From: Paramecium octaurelia
Taxonomy: Eukaryota; Ciliophora; Oligohymenophorea; Peniculida; Parameciidae
Assembly (NCBI GenBank): GCA_905182995.1
Contig: CAJJDP010000091.1
Coordinates: forward strand, 173,553-237,552
DNA: 64,000 nt
Reading direction: 5' to 3'
Positions 1 through 13,300 of the stretch are shown here, piece after piece; position 1 is the stretch's first letter; each line of letters starts with the position of its first letter. Both the position numbers and the translations under genes were made by a program. Below the pieces are notes generated by a model. The model saw nothing but the letters and a program-made list of their open reading frames with translations. It had not been told where the DNA came from and searched no databases.

Positions 1-648
1 TAAATTATTTTTTATGCGTATAGGATTATAATTTATGTAATTTCGTTAATTAGCCTATCTGGAAGGCTATGTATTTAGAGAGTTTGAATCTATTCTGAAA
101 TTTTGATTGATTATAAATCATATTTAAATCTTCGCAAGATAAGAATTGTTTCAAAATTATCAAATTTTTAATAATTTATAGATATACAGCAAAATTCATA
201 GGTAGAATCTATTTTTCTAAAACCCAGATGAAATTTTTTCCACTTTATTGATTGGATTAATGAGGATGCACAAAATTAAATTCTGGAATATATAATTAAT
301 TTTGTAATATTTTCAAATTTAACAGTTGTGATTTTTGATTTAATAATTTTTTCATAAATTTAATCATTGATACAAATGATATGCAATTTAATTTTAGATG
401 TTATAATGAAATTTTTGAGTAAATGATTTCAATTGCTTAAGTATATACCTTCTAATAGATTTCTAGATGACTTCTACTTTAATTTGTAATCCAAGCCATT
501 TCGATTCAATATTAATATATTCAAAATTATACTTAAATATTTTTCATTTGATACATTAAAATGTCAATATAATATTGAATAATAAATTAAATTTTATAAA
601 TAAGGATAATATATAACAAATTTACATTCAGTGATTTTATCTAAATAA
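1..648. other. A+T-rich sequence without a recognisable gene
   Basis: I see no sustained reading frame on either strand with TAA/TAG as Gln. The stretch lies downstream of the homeodomain gene on the minus strand. From position 185 it is repeated from 1641 onward because of a contig overlap. Confidence 0.5.
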
Positions 649-1447
649 TCAAATACTTTGCTCTATTTTTTTTTTTTTCGTTATAGCAAGTTCCTTAAAT
701 TTACATTCAACTATGTGTTTAAACTTTTTCTCTTGGCTTGATTTATTTTTAAGACTATTTCTAGCATTTATAAACCAATTTAAGACCTAGAAGAAATCAT
801 TAATACAGATACCTATTTGTTACTTAAATTTGTTTATTAGACCAGCTAGTCTACTTAATGCGGTTTTGGATAAGGATTGTTGTAATTCTCGATCAACCAT
901 TTTTTTAGTATCATATTAGCAGATTTTGAATAAGTCCTCTTAGTATTTGCTAAAAAGAATATGAAAATTATCTTCTACTTGGATAATTTTAGAGTAATTT
1001 TAATTTCTAGATGTCTTCATAGAGTTTGATTTTGTTTTAAATTTAGGTAGTGGCTTCTTCAAAAAATTAAGTCATTTATGTTTGAGTCATAGTAGAGTAA
1101 AATTTTTCATTTATTATCCTTGATTTAAGGATTTCAAAGAAGGTTTTAAGTTAAGCACTCTTTTAAACTATCTATCTTATAATGAGTAGAAATACATTTG
1201 TCTCTTGAGTGCATTCTACATCTATGGGCTCATTTTTCTTTTAAGCTTCCTCATTTTACTTTTGAGACATTTGTTGTTGGGCTAACCATTAAACCCAAAT
1301 TTGCTCTAAGCTCTGTATATCAGATTTAACTTTCAGTTCCTTTTACTCATTGACTGAAAGAGTAGTTAAGCATAAATTACCTTATTGCTGTAATTACTAA
1401 TACGAGGATAACTTATGAGGCTCTTCTAAGAAAGTTTAGAAATGCAT
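649..1447 (-). CDS. TALE-class homeodomain protein (247 aa)
   Basis: Predicted DNA-binding transcription factor. Three exons (1447-979, 949-813, 786-649) with introns 950-978 (29 nt) and 787-812 (26 nt); spliced length 744 nt, ending in TGA. Residues about 159-221 form a homeodomain. Helix 1 is followed by the extended three-residue loop of the TALE class (N-P-Y-P at 181-184), and helix 3 reads WFINARN at 206-212, with the DNA-contacting Asn at 209. The second intron splits helix 3, and without removing it the motif is lost, which supports the splice model. Residues 1-155 are Gln/Glu/Lys-rich and look coiled or disordered. The start is the first ATG after an in-frame TGA. The family assignment is firm; targets and role are unknown. 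Confidence 0.85.
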
Positions 1448-1640
1448 GATTAAGGGAATCTTTTTTTATTTTTTTAAATTGATTAATTCAAGTCAAAATT
1501 TTACTGATAAATTGCAAATCAGCACTCTAGAAGGATGATGCTTTTCCAGATTTGTCAAAAAGATAAGTTTTTCCGCATTATCCCACATTAATATGAAATT
1601 AAACTGAAAGCTTATACTGAAAATGAAAAACAATGATTCN

Positions 1641-3095
1641 TACAGCAAAATTCATAGGTAGAATCTATTTTTCTAAAACCCAGATGAAATTTTTTCCACT
1701 TTATTGATTGGATTAATGAGGATGCACAAAATTAAATTCTGGAATATATAATTAATTTTGTAATATTTTCAAATTTAACAGTTGTGATTTTTGATTTAAT
1801 AATTTTTTCATAAATTTAATCATTGATACAAATGATATGCAATTTAATTTTAGATGTTATAATGAAATTTTTGAGTAAATGATTTCAATTGCTTAAGTAT
1901 ATACCTTCTAATAGATTTCTAGATGACTTCTACTTTAATTTGTAATCCAAGCCATTTCGATTCAATATTAATATATTCAAAATTATACTTAAATATTTTT
2001 CATTTGATACATTAAAATGTCAATATAATATTGAATAATAAATTAAATTTTATAAATAAGGATAATATATAACAAATTTACATTCAGTGATTTTATCTAA
2101 ATAATCAAATACTTTGCTCTATTTTTTTTTTTTTCGTTATAGCAAGTTCCTTAAATTTACATTCAACTATGTGTTTAAACTTTTTCTCTTGGCTTGATTT
2201 ATTTTTAAGACTATTTCTAGCATTTATAAACCAATTTAAGACCTAGAAGAAATCATTAATACAGATACCTATTTGTTACTTAAATTTGTTTATTAGACCA
2301 GCTAGTCTACTTAATGCGGTTTTGGATAAGGATTGTTGTAATTCTCGATCAACCATTTTTTTAGTATCATATTAGCAGATTTTGAATAAGTCCTCTTAGT
2401 ATTTGCTAAAAAGAATATGAAAATTATCTTCTACTTGGATAATTTTAGAGTAATTTTAATTTCTAGATGTCTTCATAGAGTTTGATTTTGTTTTAAATTT
2501 AGGTAGTGGCTTCTTCAAAAAATTAAGTCATTTATGTTTGAGTCATAGTAGAGTAAAATTTTTCATTTATTATCCTTGATTTAAGGATTTCAAAGAAGGT
2601 TTTAAGTTAAGCACTCTTTTAAACTATCTATCTTATAATGAGTAGAAATACATTTGTCTCTTGAGTGCATTCTACATCTATGGGCTCATTTTTCTTTTAA
2701 GCTTCCTCATTTTACTTTTGAGACATTTGTTGTTGGGCTAACCATTAAACCCAAATTTGCTCTAAGCTCTGTATATCAGATTTAACTTTCAGTTCCTTTT
2801 ACTCATTGACTGAAAGAGTAGTTAAGCATAAATTACCTTATTGCTGTAATTACTAATACGAGGATAACTTATGAGGCTCTTCTAAGAAAGTTTAGAAATG
2901 CATGATTAAGGGAATCTTTTTTTATTTTTTTAAATTGATTAATTCAAGTCAAAATTTTACTGATAAATTGCAAATCAGCACTCTAGAAGGATGATGCTTT
3001 TCCAGATTTGTCAAAAAGATAAGTTTTTCCGCATTATCCCACATTAATATGAAATTAAACTGAAAGCTTATACTGAAAATGAAAAACAATGATTC
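1641..3095. repeat. Copy of 185-1639 (contig overlap)
   Basis: After the single N at 1640 the sequence restarts at the equivalent of position 185 (offset 1456) and shows no difference that I could find to 1639. Identical introns, homopolymers and intergenic DNA point to two overlapping contigs placed end to end rather than to a biological tandem duplication. Confidence 0.85.
2105..2903 (-). CDS. TALE homeodomain protein, second assembly copy
   Basis: Same gene as 649-1447, shifted by 1456. Exons 2903-2435, 2405-2269 and 2242-2105. The encoded protein is the same, with N-P-Y-P and WFINARN. Its contig continues into the EB1-like locus, so the true order is EB1-like gene (plus strand) lying upstream of, and divergent from, the homeodomain gene. 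Confidence 0.8.
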
Positions 3096-3146
3096 AATAA
3101 ATTTATATTATTTATTATTAATTTTAATATTTAATAGTGACCAAAG

Positions 3147-3389
3147 ATGGAGTCTAAATTTCAACTAACAACAAGAAATTTAGTATCAATTCCAAAATAT
3201 TCCATATGTCATTTCTTTCAAAAAGAAGAGATCTACAAGGATCCTAAAGGTCAATAAATAAGAATATTTAAAATGGCAAGATTTCTCATTTCTACTCTAT
3301 TTCTTTTGTCATCCACCTTAATGTATCACTACAATCTTTCGAAAAAATAGACCATTATAAAAATAACTGTGGATAAGCATATAAACTGA
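3147..3389 (+). CDS. Small hypothetical frame upstream of the EB1-like gene (80 aa)
   Basis: An 80-codon frame with ATG start and TGA stop, containing one hydrophobic stretch of about 20 residues near its middle. It is repeated at 4688-4930. The same frame, read through its TGA and a second TGA 57 nt further on, runs into the EB1-like CH domain. It may be a tiny membrane-protein gene, a decayed 5' part of the EB1-like gene, or chance. I do not recognise it. Confidence 0.3.
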
Positions 3390-3446
3390 GAATAATTATA
3401 AATAATTAACAATATATTTTACATGAAATCTCATAATCAAGGTTGA

Positions 3447-3832
3447 TAAGATTTTTTATATTGGATAAATGAATTAACTGAATCTGATTATCCTAAAGTT
3501 GAGGTAAATTTTATAATTTAATTAGTTACCATCAGATGGGATTGGTTATTGTTAAATAATAGACGTATTGCATCCTGGAGCCATATCTCTTTCAAAATTA
3601 AATTTTATGGTCAGATTCCCAGATGAATACACCAAGAATCTAAAAGTACGTTGTAATATTAACGCAGGTTCTTGATGATGCATTTCCAAAGCATAAAATT
3701 GACAAAGTTGTTCCAATTGATAAATTAAGTAAATGCAAATTTTAAGATAATATGGCATTTTTGTAGTGGATGTACGATTATGCCTCTAAACTCAATCCAT
3801 TTGTTAAAACTATTGTGGTTATTCAAGAAGAT
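3447..3832 (+). CDS. EB1-like CH-domain gene, truncated assembly copy
   Basis: Same as 4988-5418, shifted by 1541 and cut by the N at 3833. Introns 3504-3525 and 3646-3667, 22 nt each. Described under the longer copy. Confidence 0.7.
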
Positions 3833-3833
3833 N

Positions 3834-4444
3834 TTAGACCAGCTAGTCTACTTAATGCGGTTTTGGATAAGGATTGTTGTAATTCTCGATCAACCATTTT
3901 TTTAGTATCATATTAGCAGATTTTGAATAAGTCCTCTTAGTATTTGCTAAAAAGAATATGAAAATTATCTTCTACTTGGATAATTTTAGAGTAATTTTAA
4001 TTTCTAGATGTCTTCATAGAGTTTGATTTTGTTTTAAATTTAGGTAGTGGCTTCTTCAAAAAATTAAGTCATTTATGTTTGAGTCATAGTAGAGTAAAAT
4101 TTTTCATTTATTATCCTTGATTTAAGGATTTCAAAGAAGGTTTTAAGTTAAGCACTCTTTTAAACTATCTATCTTATAATGAGTAGAAATACATTTGTCT
4201 CTTGAGTGCATTCTACATCTATGGGCTCATTTTTCTTTTAAGCTTCCTCATTTTACTTTTGAGACATTTGTTGTTGGGCTAACCATTAAACCCAAATTTG
4301 CTCTAAGCTCTGTATATCAGATTTAACTTTCAGTTCCTTTTACTCATTGACTGAAAGAGTAGTTAAGCATAAATTACCTTATTGCTGTAATTACTAATAC
4401 GAGGATAACTTATGAGGCTCTTCTAAGAAAGTTTAGAAATGCAT
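3834..4444 (-). CDS. TALE homeodomain gene, third assembly copy, lacking its 3' end
   Basis: Same gene as 649-1447, shifted by 2997. The start is at 4444 and intron 1 at 3947-3975. The sequence begins inside exon 2, so the homeodomain's last helix is missing. The truncation is made by the contig edge, not by mutation. Confidence 0.75.
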
Positions 4445-5373
4445 GATTAAGGGAATCTTTTTTTATTTTTTTAAATTGATTAATTCAAGTCAAAATTTTA
4501 CTGATAAATTGCAAATCAGCACTCTAGAAGGATGATGCTTTTCCAGATTTGTCAAAAAGATAAGTTTTTCCGCATTATCCCACATTAATATGAAATTAAA
4601 CTGAAAGCTTATACTGAAAATGAAAAACAATGATTCAATAAATTTATATTATTTATTATTAATTTTAATATTTAATAGTGACCAAAGATGGAGTCTAAAT
4701 TTCAACTAACAACAAGAAATTTAGTATCAATTCCAAAATATTCCATATGTCATTTCTTTCAAAAAGAAGAGATCTACAAGGATCCTAAAGGTCAATAAAT
4801 AAGAATATTTAAAATGGCAAGATTTCTCATTTCTACTCTATTTCTTTTGTCATCCACCTTAATGTATCACTACAATCTTTCGAAAAAATAGACCATTATA
4901 AAAATAACTGTGGATAAGCATATAAACTGAGAATAATTATAAATAATTAACAATATATTTTACATGAAATCTCATAATCAAGGTTGATAAGATTTTTTAT
5001 ATTGGATAAATGAATTAACTGAATCTGATTATCCTAAAGTTGAGGTAAATTTTATAATTTAATTAGTTACCATCAGATGGGATTGGTTATTGTTAAATAA
5101 TAGACGTATTGCATCCTGGAGCCATATCTCTTTCAAAATTAAATTTTATGGTCAGATTCCCAGATGAATACACCAAGAATCTAAAAGTACGTTGTAATAT
5201 TAACGCAGGTTCTTGATGATGCATTTCCAAAGCATAAAATTGACAAAGTTGTTCCAATTGATAAATTAAGTAAATGCAAATTTTAAGATAATATGGCATT
5301 TTTGTAGTGGATGTACGATTATGCCTCTAAACTCAATCCATTTGTTAAAACTATTGTGGTTATTCAAGAAGAT
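3834..5373. repeat. Copy of 2293-3832 (contig overlap)
   Basis: Starts directly after the N at 3833, at the equivalent of position 837/2293 (offset 1541), and runs without visible difference to the equivalent of 3832, then on into new sequence. This is an assembly overlap like the one at 1640. Confidence 0.85.
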
Positions 5374-5418
5374 TAGAAGCTTTTGAAAAATAGCATCATA
5401 GTCGTTATACACAAATGA
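4988..5418 (+). pseudogene. EB1-like microtubule plus-end-binding CH domain, 5' end broken
   Basis: EB1 proteins track growing microtubule ends through an N-terminal calponin-homology domain. The open frame with introns 5045-5066 and 5187-5208 gives about 128 residues with the EB1 CH signature: YWINEL near the start, YCQIIDVLHPG, LKVLDDAF and QDNMAFLQWM. Two problems appear. First, an in-frame TGA (4985-4987) sits just before the first CH residues, where EB1 proteins usually have Arg; no ATG lies between it and the CH core, and I found no short intron that bypasses it. Second, the linker ends at TGA 5418, and the C-terminal EB1 dimerisation domain is not recognisable in 5419-5580, although two frames there look partly coding. 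A degraded paralogue is most likely; a sequencing error or stop readthrough is possible. Confidence 0.6.
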
Positions 5419-5794
5419 GTGCACATCTGATTCCAAATACTGAATTGTTAAAATTTAAATAGACATATATTGACAGCAGAACATTTTTAAAAGTTGAATT
5501 CACCAAAGCATCCTGCAGAAGTTAAAATGCATAATGTCATTATGGAAGAACCTATCGAATTTTTTGAAAAGTGAATCACTATCTTATCTATTGTTATCAT
5601 AACTTACATATCAATCTTTTGATAAATTTAATTTAAAGCAATATTCTATAGATCAATCATTGCCTTAGGATATTTATTTAATTCAAAGAATTTCAGCATA
5701 TCTACAAAATATGTAACAATAAAACATTTAAAATATTCATCAGGATTTGATATCAATCTATATGAAATAAAGCAAATAAATAAAAATTATTTTA
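5419..5794. other. Possible EB1-like 3' remnant, then intergenic
   Basis: 5419-5576 contains a frame rich in Pro, Glu and Phe that ends in TGA and could be a C-terminal exon of the EB1-like gene, but I could not connect it by an acceptable intron. The rest is A+T-rich spacer. Confidence 0.3.
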
Positions 5795-6441
5795 ATGTTA
5801 TCAAGCTCACAAAAATCCCAAGTTTACAAGCGAACTTCTTATCTGACTGAATCAGTATCTATTCTAAATTCAGCCAGACCTTAGCAATCCTATGTAAATA
5901 CTTTAGAAAAGAAGGAACTCAGAAGGTACATTTAATCTCTTATTAGATATCCTACTGAATGGGCTGAATAGGTAGATAATAAAACCGACAATAGGTTTCA
6001 TCATGTCATCCTTAATTAGAGTAAAGCTGAGCATAATCCTAATTTGGCATCTCCCAGTAAAATTTTCGGTTTGACAGAAAGGTTAATTTTACGTTCTATT
6101 TCAATAGTCGACGTTTGAACACTCAAAATGATGATCTTCTATCAAGTTTCAGAAGAAAAAACTAATCATTGGGCAATATAGGAAGTTGGTAATTCAATAG
6201 CACTCCTGTTGCTAATCAATCCTAAAATACTTAAAGTAAAGTCTCAACCACTTAAAAACCATAACCCATGTTAACAAGAAAATTAGATCAATCTGTTCCT
6301 CTAAGAGATTTGTTAGAGTTGTCAAGATAATTAGATTCTGCTACACCAGAAGAGATATAATAATTATCGAAAGGTTATGTTAATGAACTTGTCCAATTAT
6401 CACAGACCATAACAAGATCTTTAAAATATATTAAAAGATGA
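5795..6441 (+). CDS. Hypothetical protein (206 aa)
   Basis: Two exons with a 26-nt intron at 6082-6107; spliced length 621 nt. The protein is basic and rich in Ser, Gln and Asn, without signal peptide or membrane segment. It has a helical C-terminus with alternating Leu/Gln (about residues 150-206). An N-terminal stretch around residues 40-60 (K-K-E-L-R-R-Y-I, then P-T-E-W-A-E) looks structured. No family is recognised. The clean splice and the single ORF in a TAA/TAG-rich setting support a real gene. Confidence 0.65.
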
Positions 6442-7356
6442 AATATACACGTTTATATCACCTAATCATAATTTATTAATTATATGCTTAGAAGTGTGTG
6501 CTTATTATCCAAAATAAGGAGTAATCTCAAAATCAAAGAATAAAACTCCATTTTAACTCAAGCATCTTTCGAATTTCCTTAAATCAAATGATAGAAAATC
6601 ATTACCTAAGCATTTGCAAATTTTACATAGATTTTTATCAATATTTATTTATTTTTTAATCATTACTTGTTAAAAGACTTTTTAGAGTCTATGTATATTA
6701 TTTCAATATCTGATGGAGTCAAATGTAAAATCTTAAAATCATTATAGAATAGTTTAAATAATATTCATCATTTATTTGATTTTCAAAAATTTATCTAATA
6801 ATTTTGTTTATGCTTAGAACACTTGAATCGAAAGTGAAATTGTATTATTTAACGTTCTTAAACAAAATATTGAAGTATTGTAATAATGAATATTATACAA
6901 ATATTAATTTAAATATATATATTTGATTATATTTGCAATTATTTAAAAATTATCATATCTGCTGTTGTTGAATAAATATATATTAAATTCTAAAACTGGA
7001 AAGCAAATCGCTTTGTTGAAGATAAAAAGACTCAGACTTACTCATTATTCATTAACTAAAGTGATAAGCATTATAAAATATTAAGAAAAATAATTAGGCC
7101 AATAAACTAGGAAAATTGATATCGTTAAATAATGAGTTTTTTCAAATGAGATTGAGAAATAATATTTTTATCATAAAATATATAATTATTTAATTAAGCA
7201 GTTTATTTGTTTTAATTAACATTTTTAGATTCTTTATTTAAAATTCCCTTTTTAATTAATATTAGACTCATTTTTGAATCATCACGGCAATCCCTTTATT
7301 TACTAATTTATTTAATATTCTTTGATACTCTATTTTTAAAAATTTAATATAAATAG
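6442..7356. other. Intergenic, no gene seen
   Basis: More than 900 nt of very A+T-rich sequence without a convincing frame on either strand. It holds the upstream region of the giant gene starting at 7357. Confidence 0.5.
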
Positions 7357-10300
7357 ATGTTTTGGATATTTTATATATTAAGATTAGTCTAATCAGCCTG
7401 TTCGTACACCAATTTTGATTCGTTCTAGTTGAATAGCGACAGCTTTTATCAAGAAAAGAGTTATGTAAGAGGAAATCCATACGCATTTGGTGTATGGACA
7501 CAATTTGCTCCAATTAGGAAAAATTTCTTTGCAGACAAATCAAAACCTTATTTTGATTCTACCCTTAGTCTTGATGGGTTTCATATCCTTAATTTTTAAA
7601 GCGGAGGAAACATTCAAACATTATTCTATTAATAGCCACTTTATGTTACAGGATACCCAACACTAATAATTCTGTAATATACTTAATCTGGAGTGTTTTC
7701 CTATAAGATTCAGGAAGGACTCTATTATTATGAAGGATATTGGGTTTTTACTTATTTTAGTTTTAACTACGATAACAAATACAACTTTGCATCATACAGT
7801 ACAGGGGATGATCGTTTTTTTAATTTTTTGGTCACAAATAGAAGATTAAAAACATAAACAACAAATGCTAAATTAGAATATGGAGGTTAGGGATTATACA
7901 TCATAGGAACTAGTAGTTTCAATCTAAATATATTTTTGGGTAGGATTTCGATAATTACTACATTTGAAAGTTCCATTACTTTTTTCTTAAATACAGATAA
8001 AGCAAAATTTCTTTCGTTTATTTTATCATGCCTTGTTCCTCCAGCATGTTAAAGTCCTGTTGAATTATCTTTTTTTCATGAAACCTATAATTAACGTAAT
8101 TATACTGCTCGCAATTATCAAGTGGATATAAAAGGGTTAACTTATATGTTTGATTTTTGGATGAAGAGAGATTCTTATAAAGTAAATTCAAATAAAGAAA
8201 TCTTGTTATCTTTTGGAGGTATTTTTTAATCTTTAGAACGATTTTACTAATTAGCAATATATTGGAGAGTAGTAAATCAAGATGTTACATTGCTTCACAA
8301 CTTAGATGTTTATTATTTAGTACCTGGAGAATAAATAACATAGTATAATGATGATTATCTTGTGTAATTATTTAAGCCGAAAACAAGCTTCGAATAATGG
8401 AGCTACATAAAATATTAATTTTAAAAGGTTGGAGCGTATCAATATGTATACTGTTCACTCTACTAATCTTGTTGTGATACATGGGAGTAATATTATGTGC
8501 TTAATTTTCCCTATTACCAATAATATTCTAATTATCAGGCCACAATAACATTATTCACAGAATAAAATGATGTACTCATATTGCCCTTTGAAGGATTGAT
8601 TTCAAATTTAAGATTTAAATACTGTTACAATATAGAATATGAATTTGGAAAAGATTCAAACATAAGTATATATAATATTGTAATTATAGATTGTAATGCG
8701 CTGTGTAAAACTTGTACAGGGCCTACCAAATATGATTGCGCATCATGTTATGATGAATAAAATAGATACTTGTTATCTGATCTTCATTAATGTTATTGTA
8801 AATCTAATTACCAGGAAGCAGGTGGTTTAATATGCCAAAGTAATGTATTTTTAATGATTTAGAAACTTTTTTAAGTTCTATTTCCTAGTAAAAAGAGTTG
8901 TATAAAGAGTTCAACTTGATCGATGTATAGAATAATAACAAGTGTAATTATGGCTATTTTGAAGTATGGAAGGATTTGAAATTCTTGGGATGCATCAAAT
9001 GGTATTTATACTCTTAATTTTGAAGCCCATATTTTGGCCAAGGTCATAATTCAGTGAATTGCATTAATTGTATACTTAATTCTCAAAATTGGTATTTAAA
9101 CCCAATTTGTAATATTGATTACAGAACTGATGACTCTAAATTCTATTACAATCAATAATTAGACTATCAATCCTAAGAAATATATATTATCAATATTGAT
9201 TTGATGATCACAGAATAGTGTCATGGATGTGAATATATTGCTGAAATAAAAAATTCATAATCCATTATTAAGAATGTGAATGGATTAAATACCTATTATC
9301 AATGCAAATAGTATTTATATCCTAAGAATAATAATTGTGAGTTATGTGTAATAAATTGCATGAAGTGCAAAGATACAGAAAAGTGTTTAGATTGTAATCA
9401 AGGGTTTTATATAAAAGATGATCATTGCTATTAATGTCCTTAAAGGTGTCTGTCATGTAGTTTAGATGCAGAATTAGAGTAAGTAAAATGTTTAGATTGT
9501 GAACAAGGATACTCGTTAATTGATGATAATTGTTAAAAATGTGGAGACCTTTGTGAAATTTGTGAAAAACGGTTGAATGGAAATACTGGATAAGAATATA
9601 TGAAGTGCTTAAAATGTAATTATAATGCTTATATATCTCTTGATGGAGAAAGCTGTTACTTAAATAATTTAGATCATTGTATATATCCTTTTCAATTTTC
9701 AATTTTATCCAGTTCTATAAATACTTATTTGTATGATTTTCAACCTTAAGAATCTCAATATATTAGAACTGGTTGTACATTCTGTACATCTATCTCTTAA
9801 TTAAATACTGAAAATAATTCGTTTACTTGTATTCCTTAAGGATCTGATGAAATTCTAAGTGGATGCTATTAAGCAGTCCGTGATTCTGGTTCCCTATATT
9901 GCTACCTTGGTACTACCCGTAGAATGGACTTTGGATTTGGATTCTGTAATCAATTCATTCCAAACTGTCTTGTTTGTTTCAGATTAGATTGGGAATATTC
10001 AGGTATCTGCTTTTTATGCGAAGATGGTTATTATAATGATTATTATAAAAGTTTTTGCAAGCCATGCAATCCAGAATGTGCTACTTGCATTTAAGTTGAT
10101 TCTTCAAAAATGGTAAAGTCAGCAAATGAACGTGTTTTTTATAATTTAAGGCCTATTAAAGGAAATGCAGAATATTACTTGTTGACTCAAAACCCCAATA
10201 AGAATGAAATTGAGATTATATGCACTAACTGTTCAGATGGCTATGTTAAGCATTTTGATAAATGTATCGAAAAATGTCCTAGTAGTTGTAAGGAATGCAA

Positions 10301-13300
10301 AGTTATTGATGATTAATAGGTATGTATTTCTTGCGTTTAATTTAATGATTCACATTATCACGTTTATAATGGAAGATGCATTTAATGTCCTTAAAATTGT
10401 AATATATGTCAGCCAAGAACTGATGATGAGAAATTAATGATCAATCAATATTTTAACAATAAAGATTTTGAATATTTTTCTAATAAATGCATAGCTCCAT
10501 TATTTAATGACTTGTATTATGATTAGGATATTCAATAATTTATCAAATGTGATAATATTAATAAATGCTAAAAAGAAATTGTAATACAAATTCAAATTTA
10601 TTGTAATCAAATTGATTTAGAAAATTATCTCAACTAATTTAATGAAGAATAAAAGGTAATTTATAGAAAATTTCATATTCTTTTGGAAAGTCTGGATTTA
10701 ACATTATATGAGTATTATGACTATTTTCTGTATCTTAATCAAAATTTTGTTAAGGTTGTTACCTATTAACTTACAATTTCAGATAATTAACTCTGTTCTT
10801 TGAATAAGGAACTAAAGCTCTAATCAAATTTATATCAAAATACTTTTAATTTAATTGAATTAAACCTTATTTTTAATGGATCTGGAAATACTCTCTAATT
10901 GAATAATCACTTATCGCTTTCAAATTTTACACATATAAGAATTGTAAACCTTGATCTTCAAATTTAGACTGGATATATAACAATGGAGAATATCATTCAT
11001 TATACTGTAGAGTTTGAAACCATTACTATCTCTCAGGATAAAAATGATTTATCATCTTAAGATTATTTAATCTAAATTAGGGAATCTTCTGAAATTAATA
11101 TTTCAAATTTATAAATACTTAGTATTAATGTTCATTTTTTGAATGGATTGTTTGCAATAACAAATCAAAATATCAATACTAAACTAACAGCACAAGATCT
11201 AATTATAAACCATGTTAAAATTACGAATACTTCAATTATTAAATATAACACATCTCTAAAAATAGAAACTAAAATATTAAATTTGCATATTCTAAATTCC
11301 TAATTTACAAATACTGTTCTTATTGAGTAAATTTAATAAACTGAAATCATGAAGATAGATAATTTTATTTTTTAAAATTCAATTCTATTAAATTCTACAA
11401 GGTTCTTAAATTTTGAATAAATTTAAAATGTTTAATTAAGTGGATTATAACTTTTAGACTCAACCTTACAAAATTCAAATTTTATCTCAAGTTCTAAAAT
11501 TCTGTTATTGATAGAATTCATTTTACAACACCTTTAATTTTTAGGATAATCCACATTACTAATCAATCAAAACTTAGTTTTTATTGAATTAATTTAAATT
11601 AAAGATGGTAAGATAATTGATAATGTTTATTCAAACAAAAATGCTTTAATTCTATTATTCAATTCAGATGCTGTGTATCTTAATAATATAGAATTTATCA
11701 ACAATGCTATTAATATTGATAATTAAAAAGACTCTTTTGTTAAGAACATTGATTTATCTTTAATAAATATTGAGTCTAATACTGTTATATTTGATGCTTT
11801 GATGATTCAAAGAGGAATAGGCTATTCTGAATTCACTATTAAAAATGCGAATAATTTTAAATTTATGAACTCTGTAATAACATTGCACAAAAAGTATTAT
11901 TTTAAAAGTCTATTTAATAATTAATAATGTAATATACAACCATTCAATTAGTTTATGTATAATAATTTGATGAATTTATAAAATAGCTCTTTTATTTATG
12001 TTTCAAATACCAATATCACTGATCTAATATTATATGATTCAGCGTTATTTGAAATGTAAATGCTTCCATAAATTAGCTCTTAATTCGTGTTTATTAAATG
12101 CAATTTTTCTTCAAACATTTTGCATCAAGTAATCAAATATGAAAAAGTATCTTTAATATCAATTTATTCCAATTATTATCTTAATTTGAATATAACAAAT
12201 GTCACATTCTCCTCCAATTTATTAAATTTATTAAAAGAAAGTAACGCTTAAAAACAGAGCCTCATTTTATAAGTGGAAGCATATTAATCCAAGTGTATAA
12301 TAAGTAGTAGCCTAATACAAAAAAATATGATTTTGAATGGTTAAGGATCTCTTATGTACATTGACGGTGACTTAATTATTTTGGAAAATACAAAGTTTTT
12401 TCAGAATTCAGCATTTGTCTTTGATACTTTAAAGTAATTCCTCAGATGGGGTTTTACGAGTGAAATCTTTTTAGAAGACTTATAGAAATTATATATTAGT
12501 TCTAGCAGTGGAGGAAATGGAAATTTTTAAGCTCGATAGGTCATATTCAATCAGATTTTATTATAGGACTCTATCTCAGTATAAGGCGCTGCATTTGTAT
12601 TAAAAATGATAGAAGATGGAAATATTCANACACCATGTTAAAATTACGAATACTTCAATTATTAAATATAACACATCTCTAAAAATAGAAACTAAAATAT
12701 TAAATTTGCATATTTTAAATTCTTAATTTACAAATACTGTTCTTATTGAGTAAATTTACTAAACTGAAATTATGGCTATGAATAATTTTATTTTTGAAAA
12801 TTCAATTCTATTAAACACTACAAGTTTCTTAAATTTTGAAAGAATTGAGAATGTTGAATTATATGGATTCTCAATTTTAGATTCAACTTTACAAAATTCA
12901 AATTTTATATCAAGCTCTAAAATTCTGTTATTGACAGAATTTTATTTATAAAAACTCTCATTTCTGGGATAATCCACATTACTAATCAATCAGGACTCAA
13001 GATTTATAGAATTAATGTAAATTAAAAATGGTAAGATTATAGATATTGTTTATTCAAAGAAGCATGCTTTAGTTCTATTATTAAATACAGATGCAGTGTA
13101 TCTTAAAAATATAGAATTTATAAATAATGCTATTAATATTGACAATTAAAAAGATTCTCTTGTTAAAAACATTGAATTATCTATAATCAACATTGAGTCT
13201 AAGACCGTTATATTCGATACTTTGATAATTCAGAGAGGAATAGGCTTCTCTGAATTCACTATTAAAAATACAAATACTTTTAAACTTATGAACACTGTAA

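Noticed and set aside
3552..3758. Minus-strand 68-residue frame, also at 5093-5299
   Set aside because: Antisense to the EB1-like CH exons; the plus strand carries the conserved motifs.
1641..5373. Tandem triplication of a homeobox locus
   Set aside because: No visible difference, including in intergenic DNA, and the repeat boundaries fall exactly at single Ns, so an assembly overlap is the simpler explanation.
10204..10437. Plus-strand 77-residue frame inside the giant gene
   Set aside because: Out of frame with the Cys-rich repeat frame, which is open across the whole stretch with C-x2-C spacing.
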